Source: Chromatiales bacterium (GTDB lineage Bacteria; Pseudomonadota; Gammaproteobacteria; Steroidobacterales; BM003). Taken from it: a stretch of DNA of 46,751 bases. The translations under genes were made by a program, and so were the position numbers. The stretch lies in NCBI GenBank assembly GCA_029864735.1, contig JAOTSW010000003.1, positions 1 through 46,751 on the forward strand. Direction: 5' to 3'. The number at the start of each line of letters is the position of its first letter. The stretch's first letter is position 1. Positions 43,282 to 46,751 of the stretch are shown here, piece by piece. The notes beneath the pieces were generated by a model. The model saw only the letters and a program-made list of their open reading frames with translations. It was not told the origin of the DNA and searched no databases.

Positions 43282-44619
43282 TCAGGCGCTGCCTGTCTGA
43301 ACCTCTGATTGTAGGAAGCTGGGGTCCGCGGTACAAGGCGCAAGTTCAAATCGCTGGGGATCCAGGCCCTCCTTGCTAGCAAGACGGGCCAGTTTGCGCC
43401 TCGGAAGCACCACTTGCAGCGACCAACCACCCTCTTCCAGTTCGGTTTCACTCTGGACGGCCGACAAGTCATACAGCAGGGCCCGAATTCGACCCTCTCC
43501 CGACTCCAGGCGCAAATTTCCCCTGAGCAATTCTCCCCCCAGGCGCTCATGCAGCGCCTGGAGAAGCAGATCCAGGCCCTCACCCGTCACGGCCGAGACA
43601 AATACGCTGCGCACCTGTCCCTGGCCATCCCGTTCAAGGCGCGGTTCATCGCCGGACAGGTCGATCTTGTTAAACACCAGGAGCTGATCCACGCTCTCTG
43701 CACCGATATCCTCCAGCACTTCGTCCACCTGGTCGATTCTCTCTCTGCGCTCGGGATCATGGGCATCCACCACATGCAACAACAAAGTCGCGTCACGGGT
43801 CTCAACCAGGGTGGACTTGAACGCCGCGACCAACTCATGAGGCAAATCCCGGACAAAACCCACCGTATCCACCAGCACGGTTTCCAGTCCCGGAGCCAGT
43901 TCCAGCTTGCGCAGGGTGGGATCCAGGGTGGCAAACAGCTTGTCGGCCGCGTAAACCTCTGAATTGGTCAAGGCGTTAAACAAGGTGGACTTCCCGGCAT
44001 TGGTATAGCCAACCAGGGATAAGGTTGGCACCTCGGCTTTCCTGCGGGTGCGCCGACCCTGTTCTCTTTGCTTGTCCACCTGCTCCAGGCGCTGCCTGAG
44101 AGTGCGGATACGATTCCCCAGCAATCGCCTGTCGGTTTCCAGCTGGGTCTCACCCGGTCCCCGCAATCCTATACCGCCTTTTTGCCGTTCGAGGTGAGTC
44201 CAGCCCCGAACCAGCCGGGTGGACAGATGGCGCAACTGGGCCAATTCAACCTGCAGCTTGCCTTCGTGAGACCGCGCACGCTGGGCAAAGATATCCAGAA
44301 TCAATCCGGACCGATCCAGCACCCGGCATTCCAGGTGACGTTCCAGGTTTCGTTCCTGGCTGGGAGACAGGGAATGGTTAACCAGCACCAGTTCGGCGCC
44401 AAGCTGCTTCACGGCAGCCCGAATTTCATCGGCCTTTCCAGTACCAACAAAAAAGCGGGAATCAGGGCGGTGCCTGACGCAGGCGATGGTTTCAAGGGGA
44501 TCGGCGCCAGCTGAACGGGCGAGTTCTTCGAACTCCTCCTGAACATCCTGCGGAACCGCCCCACCCAGCCCAAGGTGAACGAGCAATGCGCGCTCGCCAC
44601 TACGAGGACGTTCAAACAA
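43282..44619 (-). CDS. hflX: GTPase HflX
   Basis: HflX is a ribosome-splitting GTPase that rescues stalled 70S ribosomes, especially after heat stress. The N-terminal HflX domain (VNHSLSPSQERNLERHLECRVLDRSGLILDIFAQRARSHEGKLQVELAQL) and the G-domain with P-loop VGYTNAGKSTLFNAL, G3 VDTVGFVRDLPHELV and NKIDL are intact. The 445-residue length is close to E. coli HflX. It lies 26 bases after hfq and 37 bases before hflK, in the usual hfq-hflXKC order. Confidence 0.96.
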   Translation of the reverse strand: MFERPRSGERALLVHLGLGGAVPQDVQEEFEELARSAGADPLETIACVRHRPDSRFFVGTGKADEIRAAVKQLGAELVLVNHSLSPSQERNLERHLECRVLDRSGLILDIFAQRARSHEGKLQVELAQLRHLSTRLVRGWTHLERQKGGIGLRGPGETQLETDRRLLGNRIRTLRQRLEQVDKQREQGRRTRRKAEVPTLSLVGYTNAGKSTLFNALTNSEVYAADKLFATLDPTLRKLELAPGLETVLVDTVGFVRDLPHELVAAFKSTLVETRDATLLLHVVDAHDPERRERIDQVDEVLEDIGAESVDQLLVFNKIDLSGDEPRLERDGQGQVRSVFVSAVTGEGLDLLLQALHERLGGELLRGNLRLESGEGRIRALLYDLSAVQSETELEEGGWSLQVVLPRRKLARLASKEGLDPQRFELAPCTADPSFLQSEVQTGSA

Positions 44620-44645
44620 ATCGGCTCTCCCGGGGCAGGAAGCCC

Positions 44646-44891
44646 CTAGTCAGCCTCGCCAATTTCTTCGTCCCCCATAGGAACGCGAACATTCCGGGCG
44701 GGAACGACGGTAGATATAGCGTGCTTGTAGACCATCTGGCTAACCGAGTTACGCAGCAACACCACGAACTGATCAAATGATTCGACTTGGCCCTGCAGCT
44801 TTATGCCGTTAACAAGGTAAATTGAAACTGGAACTTTTTCTTTACGCAGGGCGTTCAAAAAAGGATCTTGCAGCGATTGACCCTTGGCCAT
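44646..44891 (-). CDS. hfq: RNA chaperone Hfq
   Basis: Hfq is the hexameric Sm-like chaperone that pairs small RNAs with messages. The 81-residue product has Sm1 and Sm2 motifs ([41 protein letters not shown]), with the YKHA segment of the RNA site. The short acidic C-terminus is unlike the long tail of the enterics and fits the pseudomonad form. Start ATG 44891 follows AAAGGAGACAACG; the ORF track starts 51 codons too early. Confidence 0.98.
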   Translation of the reverse strand: MAKGQSLQDPFLNALRKEKVPVSIYLVNGIKLQGQVESFDQFVVLLRNSVSQMVYKHAISTVVPARNVRVPMGDEEIGEAD

Positions 44892-45016
44892 CGTTGTCTC
44901 CTTTGTAGTTAACATACTCAGTATCCCCGGGGTAGCTGAGCTCATTAATAACGGTCGGACATTACGTTCCGCCGACCCGCTGGGAAGTGTATCACAGGCT
45001 TGGACATCACCATCTA

Positions 45017-45044
45017 CTAATATGTCCTTTATATGGCTTTTCAA
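45017..45044 (-). promoter_or_regulatory. Possible hfq promoter at the miaA 3' end
   Basis: TTGAAA, a 16-base spacer and TATTAG lie on the minus strand, overlapping the last codons of miaA, about 125 bases upstream of hfq. The -35 matches five of six positions and the -10 four of six. Several hfq genes have a promoter at this place. Confidence 0.4.
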
Positions 45045-45973
45045 GCCATTTCCACTGCCCGGTAAATCTGCTCACGAGCGGCCGGATCCAATGCGTCCAG
45101 GCAAACCAGGTTCTGCTGGGATCGCATCCAGGTATATTGCCGCTTGGCCAGCTGCCGAGTGGCCGCCAATGCGCTGGCACAGGCAGCATCCAGACTCTTG
45201 CCACCACTCAAATACTCCAGCAGCTGCCGGTAGCCCACCGCCCGCATGGACGGAAGCTCTGGCGAGAACCCGGGACGGGCGGCCAGCCCCCGCACTTCCT
45301 CGAGAAACCCCTGCTCCATCATCTGTTCAAATCGCTGGGCAATCAGCCGGTGCAACAGCTTCCTGTCCTCCATCCACAGGGCAAATTTTTTGACCGTGTA
45401 GGGCAGCGCCCGGGATTCGGCCCTTGCATGCAAGTCCGTCAGACTCTCGCCACTGAGGTGATGAACTTCCAGGGCTCGCTGGATACGCTGGGAGTCCGCA
45501 GTCTGAATCCTTTGGGCCGACTCGGGGTCAACCTCGGCCAACTCCGCATGCAGGGCTTCCCAGCCCAGGCTGGCAGCCCGTTCATCCAGATGCCGCCGGT
45601 AGGCAGGATCGGCCTGGGGCAAGGGGGCGATACCTTGTTCCAGTACCCGGTAGTACAGCATGGTTCCGCCCACCAGCACGGGCACTTTCCCGGCCTCGTG
45701 TATTTCGTCTATTGCCTGCAGGGCGTCCCGTCGAAATTCGCCCGCGGAATAGCTTTGCTCCGGGTCCCGGATATCAATCAGGCGATGGGGGGCGCGAGCC
45801 AGGGTGTCGGCATCAGGCTTAGCGGTACCGATATCCATGCCCCGGTAAACCAGGGCCGAATCCACGCTAATCAGCTCGCAGTCGTGCTTCTCCGCAAGGT
45901 CCACCGCCAGGCTGGTCTTGCCCGAGGCGGTTGCTCCCATAAGAAAAATCACCGTCGGTCGCGCATCACCCAT
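45041..45973 (-). CDS. miaA: tRNA dimethylallyltransferase MiaA
   Basis: MiaA prenylates A37 of tRNAs that read UNN codons. The P-loop [19 protein letters not shown] is near residue 10, followed by [53 protein letters not shown], and the C-terminal [15 protein letters not shown]. Length from ATG 45973 is 310, standard; the ORF track start overlaps mutL. It begins three bases after the mutL stop. Confidence 0.97.
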   Translation of the reverse strand: MGDARPTVIFLMGATASGKTSLAVDLAEKHDCELISVDSALVYRGMDIGTAKPDADTLARAPHRLIDIRDPEQSYSAGEFRRDALQAIDEIHEAGKVPVLVGGTMLYYRVLEQGIAPLPQADPAYRRHLDERAASLGWEALHAELAEVDPESAQRIQTADSQRIQRALEVHHLSGESLTDLHARAESRALPYTVKKFALWMEDRKLLHRLIAQRFEQMMEQGFLEEVRGLAARPGFSPELPSMRAVGYRQLLEYLSGGKSLDAACASALAATRQLAKRQYTWMRSQQNLVCLDALDPAAREQIYRAVEMA

Positions 45974-45975
45974 GC

Positions 45976-46751
45976 CTATCGCCCGCGCAGGAACAACTTG
46001 TCCATGTCGGCCATGTTGATCTGAGTCCAGGTTGGCCGACCGTGATTGCACTGATCGGCCCGGTCAGTCTTCTCCATTTCTCTCAACAGCGCATTCATCT
46101 CGTCCAGGCTGAGACGACGATTGGCCCTGACCGAGCCATGGCATGCCATGGTGGATAACAGTTCGTTACTCGCCTCTTCAAGGCGCCTGGTTTCACCGTG
46201 CTCAGTCAAATCTGCCAGCACATCCCGGACCAATTGATCGACATCCACATCGCGCAGCAGCGATGGTACCTGTCGGATTGTGATGCTGGACGGACCTGTC
46301 CTGCCTACCTCGAAACCCAGCTCTGCAAACCATTCGCCGCGCTGCTCCGCCAGGTCCGCCTCGCGTTCCGAGACTGCCATGGTCAATGGCACCAGCATGG
46401 GCTGAGCCTTGATCGCCCCCTCGGCCATGGATCGCTTGAGCCGTTCATAGGTGATGCGCTCATGGGCCGCGTGCATATCCACCACCACAAGACCTGCCTG
46501 GTTTTGCGCCAGGATATAGACGCCGTGCAACTGGGCCACCGCGAATCCAAGCGGATACTCGGACTCCTCCGGGGGGGCAGACACCTCCGGGCCCTGGGCT
46601 GAGGGATGAAGATTTGCATAGGCCCGTATCTGTTCACGCACCGAGGAACTTCCCCCGGGAACGCCCTGGCTCGCCTGGCCACGACCAAGGAGCAAGCTCA
46701 TGGGCTGCTGGGAACCGGGCACAGATGCAGGCGCGCTATCAAACATCCGGG
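45976..46751 (-). CDS. mutL: DNA mismatch repair protein MutL (C-terminal part, 5' end beyond window)
   Basis: Only about 258 C-terminal codons are in the window; the reading frame is open to the right edge, so the ORF track's Met at 46746 is internal. The dimerisation domain is recognisable: [65 protein letters not shown] and QCNHGRPTW near the end. The metal-binding DQHAAHERI site of endonuclease-type MutL appears here as DMHAAHERI; whether this protein nicks DNA cannot be told from it. It heads the mutL-miaA-hfq-hflXKC run. Confidence 0.95.
   Translation of the reverse strand, partial: RMFDSAPASVPGSQQPMSLLLGRGQASQGVPGGSSSVREQIRAYANLHPSAQGPEVSAPPEESEYPLGFAVAQLHGVYILAQNQAGLVVVDMHAAHERITYERLKRSMAEGAIKAQPMLVPLTMAVSEREADLAEQRGEWFAELGFEVGRTGPSSITIRQVPSLLRDVDVDQLVRDVLADLTEHGETRRLEEASNELLSTMACHGSVRANRRLSLDEMNALLREMEKTDRADQCNHGRPTWTQINMADMDKLFLRGR

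Noticed and set aside
42114-43583. N-terminal extension of hflK in the ORF track
   Set aside because: The extra 110 or so codons lie in hflX coding sequence in another frame; the standard HflK start MSWNEPGKDENPWG is at 43244.
44987-46024. Plus-strand 345-codon ORF
   Set aside because: Antisense to miaA, which has intact P-loop and family motifs; no protein family is recognisable in the shadow.

Overview
The window looks like a chromosomal segment of a free-living, probably marine gammaproteobacterium. The best fit is the Pseudomonadales/Cellvibrionales side of the class. This rests on gene order and on protein motifs recognised by eye, not on a database search. Two blocks carry the argument. 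The first, read leftward, is mutL-miaA-hfq-hflX-hflK-hflC-(DUF2065)-purA. The second is tRNA-Leu/rnr-rlmB-rpsF-rpsR-(DUF2232)-rplI-dnaB-alr. This is the order I know from Pseudomonas-like genomes. The DNA is moderately GC-rich throughout, and no insertion sequence, integrase, phage gene or CRISPR array was seen.

Layout from left to right. 1-2057: 5' two thirds of putA (cut by the window edge), then a NUDIX hydrolase and hslR, all leftward. 3127-5366: rightward kbl-tdh threonine catabolism pair with an extended -10 promoter. 5380-12094: leftward run of tatT-dctP-dctQ-dctM (a TPR-associated TRAP transporter), a lipoprotein sugar-dehydrogenase-like beta-propeller, and sppA. 12191-16746: leftward rpsP-rimM-trmD-rplS operon with a strong terminator, ffh, and a metallo-beta-lactamase-fold hydrolase. 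16879-24764: rightward ccsA-like gene, CNNM/CorC-family gene, radA, and then a three-gene signalling cassette of a CHASE2-Ser/Thr kinase, a PP2C phosphatase and a tandem-FHA protein. 24757-32760: leftward alr, dnaB, rplI, DUF2232, rpsR, rpsF, rlmB and rnr. 32858-32944: tRNA-Leu(CAG), rightward, with a near-consensus promoter and a terminator. 33176-38009: accessory block of a small membrane protein, a PAS-PAS-GAF hybrid histidine kinase, a 71-codon ORF and a solitary amino-acid-type periplasmic binding protein. 38218-46751: FAD-linked oxidase, purA, DUF2065, hflC, hflK, hflX, hfq, miaA and the 3' part of mutL.

Most of the window is core housekeeping: ribosomal proteins and their maturation, SRP, tRNA modification, RNA decay, replication, mismatch repair and FtsH control through HflKC. 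The parts that deserve attention are (i) the kinase/phosphatase/FHA cassette with a CHASE2 sensor and a second, degenerate FHA domain, (ii) the four-component TatT-TRAP cluster followed by a periplasmic sugar-dehydrogenase-like lipoprotein, and (iii) the orphan sensor kinase/binding protein block that separates purA from tRNA-Leu. I see no wholly unprecedented system. The best candidate for an undercharacterised one is the kinase-phosphatase-FHA cassette.
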